Positions 26,777 to 35,193 of a stretch of DNA of 63,389 nt are shown here, piece after piece. Both the position numbers and the translations under genes were made by a program. The notes under the pieces were generated by a model. The model was not told the origin of the DNA. It did not search any database and saw only the letters and a list, made by a program, of their open reading frames with translations. This DNA comes from JBCDBH01 sp039184055 (GTDB lineage: Bacteria > Acidobacteriota > Thermoanaerobaculia > Multivoradales > J023): the NCBI GenBank assembly GCA_039184055.1, contig JBCDBH010000001.1, forward strand, positions 1 through 63,389. Direction: 5' to 3'. Every line of letters begins with the position of its first letter. Positions within the stretch are counted from its first letter, which is position 1.

Positions 26777-28071
26777 CCGCCGACATTCCCCATGTGGTGA
26801 TCATCGGTGGGGGGTTCGGTGGTCTTTCGACGGCGCGCAAGCTGGCCAACAAGCGGGCGCGAGTCACCTTGATCGATCGGCGCAACCACCACCTGTTCCA
26901 ACCTCTGCTCTACCAGGTCGCCACCGGTGGCCTGTCGCCCGCCAATATCGCCGTGCCGCTCCGCGCGTTGTTCAAGGGTGACGACAACGTCACCACCTTG
27001 TTGGGTGACGTATCGAATCTCGATCTCGAGAACCGCCAGGTTCGTCTGCACGATGGCGAAGCGCTCGACTACGACGCTCTGGTGGTGGCCGCTGGAGCCG
27101 GCACCTCGTATTTCGGTCACGAGACGGAGTGGCAAGAGCGCGCGCCGTCGCTCAAGTCGATCGAAGACGCGACGAAGATTCGTCGCCGCGTCTTACTCGC
27201 CTTCGAGGACGCCGAGCGCACCGCCGACGACGCACGTCGCGCCGCCATGCTGACCTTTGTCATCGTCGGCGGTGGACCGACGGGTGTCGAGCTCGCCGGG
27301 GCCATCGCCGAGGTAGCGTATCGCACCGTGCGAGGCGAGTTCCGCAACGCCCACGTCGAGAACACGCGGGTCGTGCTGCTCGAAGGCTCACCTCGGTTGC
27401 TCGGCGCTTTTCACGACGATATGTCGGCCCGTGCCCGCCGCGATCTCGAACAGCTCGGAGTCGAGGTCGTGACCCAAGCCATGGTCGAGACGATCGACGA
27501 CGACGGCGTGCGGGCCCGGATCGACGGTGGTGAGCTTCGCATCGACACGACCAATGTCTTTTGGGCCGCCGGGGTGCGACCGTCGAAGCTCGCCACCGCC
27601 TTGGCCGAACAGAGCGGCGCCGAGCTCGATCGCGCGGGGCGGGTGATCGTCGAGTCGGATTGCACGCTCGCGGGTCGACCCGAGGTTTTCGTGATCGGCG
27701 ATATGGCGCGTTTCGACCAGGACGATGCACCGCTTCCCGGCTTGGCGCCGGTCGCCATGCAACAAGGGCGGTACGCCGCCAAGGCGATCCTGGCGCGTGG
27801 TCAGGAGCGCCCGAGTCGACCGTTCCGCTATGTCGACAAAGGCAATATGGCGACGATCGGTCGTGGCCGGGCCGTGGCCGAGGTCGGGGCCGATGGTTCG
27901 ATCCGCTTTGGTGGTGCCTTCGCTTGGCTCGCCTGGCTCTTTATCCACCTGATGTATCTCACCGAGTTCCAGAATCGCATTCTGGTCTTGGTGCAGTGGG
28001 GGTGGAATTACGTTACCCGTAACCGCAGCGCGCGGTTGATCACCGGGGCGTCTCGGGAGGGGCCGTATTGA
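26773..28071 (+). CDS. ndh: Type II NADH dehydrogenase (NDH-2)
   Basis: A 432-residue flavoprotein. The FAD-binding motif IIGGGFGGLSTARKL is at the N-terminus, the NADH-binding motif VIVGGGPTGVELAGAIAE lies near residue 165, and VFVIGDMA marks the second FAD contact. The C-terminal region (AWLAWLFIHLMYLTEFQNR) is the amphipathic/hydrophobic segment that attaches NDH-2 to the membrane. It transfers electrons from NADH to quinone without pumping protons. The start 26773 is set by the ATGA overlap with the hydrolase and by GAGG upstream. The 3' end overlaps the convergent membrane-protein gene by 32 bp. Confidence 0.9.
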   Translation: MTADIPHVVIIGGGFGGLSTARKLANKRARVTLIDRRNHHLFQPLLYQVATGGLSPANIAVPLRALFKGDDNVTTLLGDVSNLDLENRQVRLHDGEALDYDALVVAAGAGTSYFGHETEWQERAPSLKSIEDATKIRRRVLLAFEDAERTADDARRAAMLTFVIVGGGPTGVELAGAIAEVAYRTVRGEFRNAHVENTRVVLLEGSPRLLGAFHDDMSARARRDLEQLGVEVVTQAMVETIDDDGVRARIDGGELRIDTTNVFWAAGVRPSKLATALAEQSGAELDRAGRVIVESDCTLAGRPEVFVIGDMARFDQDDAPLPGLAPVAMQQGRYAAKAILARGQERPSRPFRYVDKGNMATIGRGRAVAEVGADGSIRFGGAFAWLAWLFIHLMYLTEFQNRILVLVQWGWNYVTRNRSARLITGASREGPY

Positions 28072-30058
28072 TCGCTTCGCGCGCACGTTCGAGCAGATAA
28101 AAGCCGACGTGACCCGGGGTGATGGCGTCGGGCTCGGTATCGGCGCAGGTCACCACGGTGAGACGGTGGCGGCCCGCGGTCAACGTCACCGGAAGCATCA
28201 CCTCTTCACCGAGGGCGGCGTGCATGCTGTCTTCGACCGTGATCATCGGCTCGCCGTTCAGCCATAGCCGTGTCGGTCCCCACGGTGCGAGCGCCCAGTG
28301 GATCCGCGTGTCGGCGTCGACGACCTCGTCACGGACAAAGCCCAGGCAATGATCGACCGCGCCGACCCGGCTGCCGTCGACAAAGCCTTCGACCCGCTGG
28401 CCTTGGGGCGTCCGCGCGCGGGGGTAGCGTGGCCAGCCGTCCAGCGAGACCGTGTTGTCGGGTGGCAAGCTGGCGCTCGCCGGCACCAGTCGCCAATCGA
28501 GCACGAAGTCGTCATTGCTGTCGTCGAGAATCTCGAAGAGCAGATTGTTGTAGTTGTGCCGCACCTTAACCCGGGGATCGGCGAAGAGACGACGGGTCAA
28601 ACGCGCCGGTCGGCCGACCAGGGAATAGGCGATGAACTGGCTGTCGAGCGTCGTCACCGTGGCGAGGGGAATGTCGGGCTCGATGGCTTGCCAAATCCGA
28701 TCTTGGGCTTGGTGTGCCTCGGGGTGAGGGCGAGCCATGAACACCGGGTCGAGCACGTTGAGATAGCGCCCGTGGGGCGCCCAGAGCATGTAGAGCGCGG
28801 TTTGCCCCCACGGCGCCACCACCCGCGCGCCGTCCGGTAACGCCGCGGCGAAATCCTTACGCTCCACCAAACGGACGTCCTCGGGGCCGGCGTTGGCGCG
28901 ATGGGTGAAGCGTGACCATTCCCGCCCGGCCGACGGCAGACTCACCACCGCGATCAGGACGACGGCCAACACCACGGGCACCCGTCGATGGCCCGGCAGT
29001 ATCAGCCAGGCGCCGAGCCGGCGGCCACGCGCGCGAAGGGTGAAGAGCACCGCCAGCGTGGTGAGCGGAAGGGCATAGAGCGAAAAGCGCGACATCAAGA
29101 GATAGAGGATGCCGAACGCAATCGTCGCGATGGTGAAAGCCTCGGCGAGCCGACGGTTGGTGTCGTCATCGACCTCGTCGTTCTGAAGATCGTCGGTTCG
29201 AGGCTCGTCGTCCTGTCGTGGCGTCGACGCGAACCACACGACCAACAAACCCAGCCACCAGCCGAGATTGCGCGTCAGCGCGATGGCGGTGGTGTTGGGG
29301 AGGATCTCGGTGCCGACATCGAGACTGCCCTTGGCGAGAAAGAAGTCGATGTTCTGAATCACCCACACTTCGAGATTGGTCGGGAAGTGAGGGTGGATCA
29401 CCAGGGCCACGGCGGCACCCAGCCCGGTGTAGAGCACGAGTGGCCACTCGATCCGTCGGCGTGACCACGCCCACCACAAGACGATCAGCCCGATCAGACC
29501 GACGAAGGCGTGAAACGCCGTATAGCCGAGCGTATAAAGCAGCGCGACGGCACCGAGCAGTCGCGCGCGTCGGCTCGCCGCCGCCCACAAACCGACGATC
29601 AACAGCGCCAGCGACCACAGCTCAGGGCGTAGGCGAATCAGTCGCCAATTCCACTCCGGCGCCGCGACCATCAGGATCAGCGGAACGAGCACGCCCCACC
29701 AACCGACCGCGCGCATCGCGGCGAGCGCCACCACGGTGAGCACGAGCGCGTTGAAAAACGCCAGCGCCCAGCGGCCTCCGGACATCGGTGCGCCGACCGC
29801 TGCATCGTCCTGGGCCGCGAAAGGCGCCAGCAGCGCGTGGAAGAGGAATTCCTTGTCGCCAAAGCCATCGCGCAACAGGCTGAAACGGAGCTGTGGCAGC
29901 GTGTCGACAAAGCCCTGCTCGGCGTAGAGCTGTCCGATCGCCAGATGAAATGAAGCGTCGGTGTCGTAGAGCAGACGATGCTCTTCGTAGACCCATCGCG
30001 TGGCGAGCAGGGTGACGATAAAGAACGCCAGGGCGGCGAATAGCTTGGCTCGACTCAT
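28040..30058 (-). CDS. Polytopic membrane protein, GT-C glycosyltransferase-like
   Basis: A 672-residue protein with about ten hydrophobic helices in residues 8-390, an acidic insertion (about 288-305) and a C-terminal soluble domain of about 230 residues. The early loop LLYDTDASFHLAIGQ carries an acidic DTD motif in the place where GT-C enzymes keep their catalytic Asp residues after the first helix. The later domain has a beta-rich pattern (RLWLNGEPMITV) like a carbohydrate-binding or PA14-type module. This suggests a lipid-linked sugar transferase, but no family signature is decisive. It starts at 30058 with an ATGA overlap with the deacetylase-fold gene upstream and ends the four-gene operon. 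Confidence 0.6.
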   Translation of the reverse strand: MSRAKLFAALAFFIVTLLATRWVYEEHRLLYDTDASFHLAIGQLYAEQGFVDTLPQLRFSLLRDGFGDKEFLFHALLAPFAAQDDAAVGAPMSGGRWALAFFNALVLTVVALAAMRAVGWWGVLVPLILMVAAPEWNWRLIRLRPELWSLALLIVGLWAAASRRARLLGAVALLYTLGYTAFHAFVGLIGLIVLWWAWSRRRIEWPLVLYTGLGAAVALVIHPHFPTNLEVWVIQNIDFFLAKGSLDVGTEILPNTTAIALTRNLGWWLGLLVVWFASTPRQDDEPRTDDLQNDEVDDDTNRRLAEAFTIATIAFGILYLLMSRFSLYALPLTTLAVLFTLRARGRRLGAWLILPGHRRVPVVLAVVLIAVVSLPSAGREWSRFTHRANAGPEDVRLVERKDFAAALPDGARVVAPWGQTALYMLWAPHGRYLNVLDPVFMARPHPEAHQAQDRIWQAIEPDIPLATVTTLDSQFIAYSLVGRPARLTRRLFADPRVKVRHNYNNLLFEILDDSNDDFVLDWRLVPASASLPPDNTVSLDGWPRYPRARTPQGQRVEGFVDGSRVGAVDHCLGFVRDEVVDADTRIHWALAPWGPTRLWLNGEPMITVEDSMHAALGEEVMLPVTLTAGRHRLTVVTCADTEPDAITPGHVGFYLLERAREAINTAPPETPR

Positions 30059-31884
30059 GATCCGCGTTGCCAATAGAGGTCGGGTGTGGGCATCGTATCG
30101 GTCGACTCGCGACTTTCCTCGAGCCAGCTCTCGAGACGCTCGCTGACCGGGAAGACCATCGGTGCCGGCTGCCAGCGGTAGGGCTCGCCGGTCGTCCGGT
30201 CGATCACCTCGCCCGCCGCGATGGCGTGGCTCGCAGTGGCCAACGGTACATTGGCGAAGAACTCGCTGAGTGTCGCGAAGCGTACCTCCGCTTCGGGCTC
30301 GACGAAAACGAGCTGGTGAATATGCCAGGGCGCGGCGATGTGGAATTGCGACGGCACGAAGACCAGTCCGTCTAGATGGAGTCGCTCACACGCCACGGTG
30401 AGCAGCGCGACCATGTCGGCGGCCATGCCGAGACCAGGGTAGGTTTGCCCGGGAAGCTTGCGTCGTCTGTCGGTGAACGCAGCCCGGGGGTTTTGCATCA
30501 AAAGCCATTCGATCCGGAGCAGCTCCATATCGGGGAGGGTGCGCCGGTCGCGTCGTAGTCGCAGCTCGACCAAGACATCGCGCCGGTCCTCGGCATCCCA
30601 TACTCGCACCGTTTGGTCGGTGGGATCGGAGAGGTCGAGCTCGAGAGTCGGATGAAAATAGCCGAGGTCGCGTAGCCGGTCGAAGATCCCGCTCCGCTCG
30701 AGCACCAGCTCGATACCGTGCTTGGTGTAGAACGACAGCAGTCGGTGCTCGCGTTGATTGCCCCAGCCGGGCAGCATGAGATCGTCTTCGGTGATCGCGA
30801 AGGCGTCGTCGTCACGTCCGCTGAGCTCGGCGGGGTCGATCAGGCTGGCGATGTAACGATAGCGCTCGAGGGTGATCTCTTCGGTCGACGGTGGCTCGAC
30901 GACTTTGCCGAGAAAGAGCTCGGCGGCGAACCGAGACGTGTAGCGCCACGCTTGGGGTCCATAGCCACCCGCCAAGACGATCACCACCGAGCTGTGCTTG
31001 CGCTCCGAGCGCAGAGTCTCCATCACGAAACGGTCACGCGCCAGCATGCCTTGATCGGAGATCCGCCAGTTTCCCAGCAGATCGTCGTGCGCCGGGTCAC
31101 AGCCGGCGAGGTAGAAGGTCAGACGCGGGCGTACCGCGGCGACGATCGCTGGTAGCGAACGATGGAGCGCACCGAGGTAGGTGTCGTCGTCGACGTCGGA
31201 GCCGAGGGCGATCGAGGTGTCGGCCACGGCGTCGTGGGCCCGGTCGTCCCACGGCGCGGCGTGGATCGAAAACGTATGCACCTTGTCGTCGCGCGCGAAG
31301 ATGGCGCGGGTGCCGTCACCGTCGTGCACGTCGAGATCGATCACCAGCACGCGCCCGTCGAAACCCGTGGCGCGCGCATCTTCGATCGCGATGGCGACAT
31401 CGTTGAAGATGCAAAAGCCACCGCCATAATCGGGTCCCGCGTGGTGAAAGCCACCGCCTAGATTGAGCATCGTGGTGTGACGCTGAAGCGCCAGACGGGC
31501 CGCGAGAATCGTGCCGCCGGTATGGAGACGCTCGGCGTCGAGCAAGCGATCGGTTTGGTCGTGCGTGAGCTCGGCGCCCATGATCCGACCCAGCGTCGCC
31601 GGGTCGTTCAAGCTGTCGAGATAGTCGTCGTCGTGCGCCCGATTCACGGTCGCCATCGAGGCGATATGCGGTTGGTGGACGGTGCGTCGTGTCACCAGCC
31701 CTTCGGCGGCGAGAAACGCCAGGATGCGTTCGGCGCGCAGATGGTCGGCGGGCATGGTCGGCAACGCGATGCCGTAGCCCTCGTGGTAGACCACGCCCTT
31801 GGGTTGTGGCAGGAGATGACGCCACAGACGGCGATGGGTGCGGCGGACGAAGCGCGGCAGGATCGGGCGATTGACGGTGAGCAC
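30055..31884 (-). CDS. Histone-deacetylase-fold (AcuC-like) zinc hydrolase with extra C-terminal domain
   Basis: A 609-residue protein. Residues about 30-335 are a complete class of HDAC-like amidohydrolase: His147-His148 in GGGFHHAGP, zinc ligands Asp185 and His187 in DLDVHDGDGT, Asp263 in AGCDPAHDD and Tyr308 in LAGGYGP. Bacterial members deacetylate acetoin-utilisation enzymes, polyamines or other small molecules. Residues about 340-609 have no recognised motif; they include several charged strands and helices (LELRLRRDRRTLPDMELL, LVFVEPEAEVRF), about doubling the family's usual length. The start is GTG at 31884, since the fold begins at residue 30 and no nearer ATG precedes it. It sits 42 bp downstream of a metal ABC permease gene and overlaps the next gene by 4 bp. 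Confidence 0.85.
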   Translation of the reverse strand: MLTVNRPILPRFVRRTHRRLWRHLLPQPKGVVYHEGYGIALPTMPADHLRAERILAFLAAEGLVTRRTVHQPHIASMATVNRAHDDDYLDSLNDPATLGRIMGAELTHDQTDRLLDAERLHTGGTILAARLALQRHTTMLNLGGGFHHAGPDYGGGFCIFNDVAIAIEDARATGFDGRVLVIDLDVHDGDGTRAIFARDDKVHTFSIHAAPWDDRAHDAVADTSIALGSDVDDDTYLGALHRSLPAIVAAVRPRLTFYLAGCDPAHDDLLGNWRISDQGMLARDRFVMETLRSERKHSSVVIVLAGGYGPQAWRYTSRFAAELFLGKVVEPPSTEEITLERYRYIASLIDPAELSGRDDDAFAITEDDLMLPGWGNQREHRLLSFYTKHGIELVLERSGIFDRLRDLGYFHPTLELDLSDPTDQTVRVWDAEDRRDVLVELRLRRDRRTLPDMELLRIEWLLMQNPRAAFTDRRRKLPGQTYPGLGMAADMVALLTVACERLHLDGLVFVPSQFHIAAPWHIHQLVFVEPEAEVRFATLSEFFANVPLATASHAIAAGEVIDRTTGEPYRWQPAPMVFPVSERLESWLEESRESTDTMPTPDLYWQRGS

Positions 31885-31926
31885 TGCGACCAGTGTATGC
31901 GATCGGCGTGTGCCCCTGCGGGTGGT

Positions 31927-32733
31927 TCAGCGTCGGTTCACAACGATCCGTCGGCCGATCTCGACACATGCGAGCAGAAAGGCGCCGAGCAAGACGATCG
32001 TCGGTCCCGACGGCAGGTCGAGCTGGTACGACACCGCCAGACCACCGAGGGAGATCACCAGCCCGACCACGGTCGCCACGATCACCAAGGCATCGAAACC
32101 CACCACCAGGATACGGCTGATGACCGCTGGAATGGTGAGCAGGGCGATCACCAGAATGATGCCCACGACCTGGATCAAGACGACCACCGACAGCGCGATC
32201 AGGACCATCAGCAGCGCCGAGACCCAGCGCACACCGACGCCCTGCACGGTGGCGAAGGCGTCGTCGAAGGCCACCGCGACGATTTCCTTACGGAGCAGAA
32301 CCAGGGTCAGCAAGACGATGGCCGCGACCAGCGTGGTGAGCATGAGGTCGCCACGGCTCACGGTGAGGATGTTGCCGAAGAGATAGGTGGTCAGATCCGG
32401 TGCGTAGCCCGGCGTGCGGTGGATGAAGACGATGCCGATCGCCATGCCGACCGCCCACAGGATGCCGATCGCCGCATCGTGCGGCCGGGCACGGGTCTCG
32501 CGACCGAGAAGCAGCGCCGCAGCGACGGCGGCCACCGCCGCGCCGAGACGTGGATCCCAACCGGCCCAATAGGCGATGCCCAGCCCGCCGAACGCCGCGT
32601 GGCTGACCCCGCCGCTGATGAACACCAACCGCTTGGCCACCACCACCGTACCGATGACGCCACACAGAATGCTCGCCAACATGCCGGCGAGGAGCGCGTT
32701 CTGAATCAAGCCGAGACCGAGAATCTCACTCAC
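31927..32733 (-). CDS. Metal ABC transporter permease (ABC-3/ZnuB-MntB family)
   Basis: A 268-residue polytopic permease with about eight membrane segments and the ABC-3 family pattern (LIQNALLAGMLASILCGVIGTVVV, then ISGGVSHAAFGGLGIAYW). It would import zinc or manganese with the ATPase encoded just before it. No substrate-binding protein is encoded nearby. I choose GTG 32733 (VSEILGLGL): it overlaps the ATPase stop by 8 bp with GGAGAG upstream, and yields the usual length. In-frame ATGs at 32829, 32811 and 32793 would add a 24-32 residue Met-Thr-Ser-Pro tail that comes only from a DNA repeat. Zinc versus manganese cannot be decided. Confidence 0.85.
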   Translation of the reverse strand: MSEILGLGLIQNALLAGMLASILCGVIGTVVVAKRLVFISGGVSHAAFGGLGIAYWAGWDPRLGAAVAAVAAALLLGRETRARPHDAAIGILWAVGMAIGIVFIHRTPGYAPDLTTYLFGNILTVSRGDLMLTTLVAAIVLLTLVLLRKEIVAVAFDDAFATVQGVGVRWVSALLMVLIALSVVVLIQVVGIILVIALLTIPAVISRILVVGFDALVIVATVVGLVISLGGLAVSYQLDLPSGPTIVLLGAFLLACVEIGRRIVVNRR

Positions 32734-33595
32734 CGGACGATCGCTCTCCGGGGGCGGCGTGTCGGGTGATGTCGTCGGGCTCGGTGATGTCATCGTGCTC
32801 GCCGATGTCATCGGGCTCGGTGATGTCATCGTGTCCGGCGAGCACCCGTCGCGGTACGTCGTGGGCGATCAACTCGACCGGAGCCCCATAGAGACTTTCG
32901 AGATGCGCATGGTTGAGCACACCGCTGTGGTAATGCAAGCCGCGATTGACACACGCGACCTGATGAACATGGTTACTGAAGATGGTCAAGTCGTGGGTCA
33001 CCACCACCACGGGTATGCGCTGGGCCAGTGTCGCCAGCTCGTCGAGCAGGATTCTCTGGGTGTGACGATCGATCGAAGCGAGCGGCTCGTCGAGCAAGAG
33101 GAGCTCGGGATCACCGACCAGCGCGCGGGCGATCAAGGTTCGCTGGAGCTGACCACCCGAGAGCTCGCTCACCGGCGCCGCCGCCAGATCGCCGAGATGG
33201 AGACGATCGAGCACCGCCGCCACCGCCTCGCGATCATCACGGCTATATCGACGCAGAGGCGGGCGGAGATGGAGCCGTCCCATCAACACGACATCTTTCA
33301 CGCGCAGAGGAAACGACCGGTCAAAGCCGGCGAATTGTGGCACCCAGCCGATCGCGCCGCGCCGGCGAAACCGTCGTTCGATCTCGCCTCGCCATGGGGT
33401 CTCGAGACCGAGGATCAGCTTGAGTAGGGTGCTCTTGCCGCCACCGTTGGGGCCGATTACCGCGAGGTAATCGCCTTGGCGAATGGTCAAGTCGACCTTG
33501 TCCAAAATCGTGTCGCGGCCGTAACCGAAGCTCACCTGACGCAAGGCGACGACCACGTCGTCACGTGGTGAGCTCGGGCCGTCGGCTTGGATCAT
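32726..33595 (-). CDS. Metal ABC transporter ATP-binding protein (ZnuC/MntB-type)
   Basis: A 289-residue ABC ATPase with intact motifs: Walker A GPNGGGKS (48-55), signature LSGGQ (145-149), Walker B LLLLDE (165-170) and switch His201 in VVVTHD. The region after the H-loop (HQVACVNRGLHYHSG) matches zinc/manganese transporters. The C-terminus has an unusual acidic tail of four hexapeptides (DDITEP, DDIGEH, DDITEP, DDITRH) from an 18-bp DNA repeat; Asp/Glu/His content would allow metal binding, but this is speculation. It is the first gene of the operon running to 28040 and lies 33 bp from a good promoter. Confidence 0.9.
   Translation of the reverse strand: MIQADGPSSPRDDVVVALRQVSFGYGRDTILDKVDLTIRQGDYLAVIGPNGGGKSTLLKLILGLETPWRGEIERRFRRRGAIGWVPQFAGFDRSFPLRVKDVVLMGRLHLRPPLRRYSRDDREAVAAVLDRLHLGDLAAAPVSELSGGQLQRTLIARALVGDPELLLLDEPLASIDRHTQRILLDELATLAQRIPVVVVTHDLTIFSNHVHQVACVNRGLHYHSGVLNHAHLESLYGAPVELIAHDVPRRVLAGHDDITEPDDIGEHDDITEPDDITRHAAPGERSSGE
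32768..32839. repeat. 18-bp tandem repeat, four copies, inside overlapping reading frames
   Basis: Four units beginning GATGTC(G/A)TCG start at 32768, 32786, 32804 and 32822. They encode the acidic hexapeptide tail of the ABC ATPase. In another frame they create the in-frame ATG codons upstream of the permease gene. Confidence 0.9.
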
Positions 33596-33627
33596 AGCTT
33601 CAACACTGTGTGTGATTTCCCATTATC

Positions 33628-33655
33628 AGTATAGACAACGCGCCAACGATGGCAA
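33628..33655 (-). promoter_or_regulatory. Sigma-70-like promoter of the metal ABC/deacetylase operon
   Basis: On the minus strand TTGCCA (33655-33650) and TATACT (33633-33628) are separated by 16 bp, each matching five of six consensus bases. They lie 33 bp before the ATPase start codon. This is the best promoter I can see in the window. Confidence 0.6.
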
Positions 33656-33658
33656 ACT

Positions 33659-33671
33659 GGTTTGACAAACC
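33659..33671. promoter_or_regulatory. Dyad GGTTTG-A-CAAACC beside the metal transporter promoter, possible operator
   Basis: A perfect 6-bp inverted repeat with a single central base lies 3 bp upstream of the -35 hexamer. Metal-responsive repressors or activators (DtxR/MntR, Fur/Zur families) use short dyads in such positions, but the sequence is not a consensus I recognise. Confidence 0.4.
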
Positions 33672-33673
33672 CC

Positions 33674-33711
33674 CTGTCTGAGCGACTCTGTCTAAGCGAC
33701 CCTGTCGCAGC
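33674..33711. repeat. 14-bp direct repeat, about 2.7 copies
   Basis: CTGTCTGAGCGACT (33674), CTGTCTAAGCGACC (33688) and a partial CTGTCGCAGC (33702) follow each other in the divergent region between the metal transporter operon and the kinase operon. Confidence 0.8.
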
Positions 33712-33849
33712 AAGGCGAGCCACGTGATCGCGATCGGTCGCGCGTGGTCCGAAATCTCTTGCCGATGCGCTTTATCAATGAGCCGTCCATGGTGGACACA
33801 TGGATGGGTGTCTCGGGCGGGCGATGGTTAAGCAGTATGGGAGGGAAAA

Positions 33850-35193
33850 ATGATGCTGAAACGATCTTTGCATGCGGGGCGGCCGTCTCTCGTCGTCGTC
33901 AGTCGTGACGCCGGCACGCCTGATTTCGACGACGCGCTCGAAGCCTCGGGTTTTGCCGCCGCGACCTTCGCAACCACGAGTGGACAAGAAGCGCTCCAGA
34001 CCGTGAACGCCAACGAGGTGCGTGCCGTGGTCGCCGATCTGCTTCTAACGCGTCCGGGGCTGTCGGGTGCCGAGATGTTGAAACGACTCGGTCCCCATCA
34101 CCAGGGCTGTCGCACGATTCTTCTTTCGGATCACGGCGCGTTGTCACCACTGCTTCGTGGGATCGCCGACGTGGTGCTGGTGCGCCCCGTCGGCAGCTCG
34201 ATCTTCGATACGCCCGAGCTGGTGCCGACCCTGTCCAAATGGCTCGTGTCTTCCACGTCATCGGGTGAAGCCGAAACCAAGCCTCATGTCCCGGTGGGTA
34301 TGCCGCGTCATCTGATCGGTGGCAAATACCGCGTGGTCGGGAGTCTCGGCCACGGCGGGATGTCGACGGTGTATCGCGCCATCGATACCTTCATCAAACG
34401 ATCGGTCGCGGTCAAAGTCGTCCAGCTCAGCGAACGCCAGAAGACCGATCAGGTCCTACAGCGCGCGCACCGCGAGGTGCGGATCAGCGGTCATCTCGCC
34501 CATCCCAATATCGTCACGGTCTACGATGCCGGATTCGACGACGAGGGCATCTACCTGGTGATGGAGATCGTCGAAGGATGCTCGTTACGCGACCGGCTCC
34601 ACGTGCACGAGACGCTCGGTGTCGATGTGGCGATCGAGATCACCAATCAAATCCTCGATGCCCTCGCCCACGCTCATGCTCGCGGGGTGGTGCATCGCGA
34701 CCTCAAACCGGGCAACGTCATGCTCGATTCGCGAGGGCGGGTGAAGGTGGTGGATTTCGGCGTCGCCAAGCTGGTGCGCGAGACTGTCGGTGGCAATCCG
34801 ATGGGTGATCTCGACAAGGTCACGCTCGATGGCACGGTGATCGGTACGTTTGGCTATATGCCCCCTGAGCAGCTTGCCGGCAAGAGTGTCGACGCGCGTT
34901 CCGACCTCTACGCTCTGGGGATCGTCCTCCTCGAAATGCTCTACGGTCGTGGCGTGGTCAAACGAGGCTCGCCGCTCGCGAGTCTCACTCAATTGGCGAT
35001 GGGACGTCCGTTCGAGCTGCCGCCGATGCCGGGTCGCCCGCGGCTCGAAGCGGTGATGCGACGCGTACTGGCGGCCCGTCCCGACGATCGCTTCGACGAC
35101 ACCGAGAGTTTTCGTGCGGCCTTGCTCGATGCGGTGGCCAACGAATCGACCGACGTTTGTGAACCCTCGGTTCTGGCCCGACGGGGGATGTGA
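33850..35193 (+). CDS. Serine/threonine protein kinase with N-terminal receiver-like domain
   Basis: A 447-residue kinase. Residues about 10-125 resemble a response-regulator receiver fold (SLVVVSRDAGTPDF, then VVADLLLTRPGLSGAEML, with an Asp in the phosphoacceptor place), though the acidic pair at the start is reduced to one Asp. A Hanks-type kinase domain follows (about 155-430) with GHGGMSTVYRA (about 167), AVKVV, HRDLKPGN (about 281), DFGVAK (about 302) and MPPEQ; all catalytic residues are present. No membrane helix or PASTA domain is seen, so it is cytoplasmic. GGGAGG precedes the ATG. The stop overlaps the next gene's start by one base, so kinase and NTPase are made together. Confidence 0.88.
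   Translation: MMLKRSLHAGRPSLVVVSRDAGTPDFDDALEASGFAAATFATTSGQEALQTVNANEVRAVVADLLLTRPGLSGAEMLKRLGPHHQGCRTILLSDHGALSPLLRGIADVVLVRPVGSSIFDTPELVPTLSKWLVSSTSSGEAETKPHVPVGMPRHLIGGKYRVVGSLGHGGMSTVYRAIDTFIKRSVAVKVVQLSERQKTDQVLQRAHREVRISGHLAHPNIVTVYDAGFDDEGIYLVMEIVEGCSLRDRLHVHETLGVDVAIEITNQILDALAHAHARGVVHRDLKPGNVMLDSRGRVKVVDFGVAKLVRETVGGNPMGDLDKVTLDGTVIGTFGYMPPEQLAGKSVDARSDLYALGIVLLEMLYGRGVVKRGSPLASLTQLAMGRPFELPPMPGRPRLEAVMRRVLAARPDDRFDDTESFRAALLDAVANESTDVCEPSVLARRGM

Noticed and set aside
32768..32839. CRISPR-like array
   Set aside because: The 18-bp units are contiguous without spacers and lie within a coding sequence.
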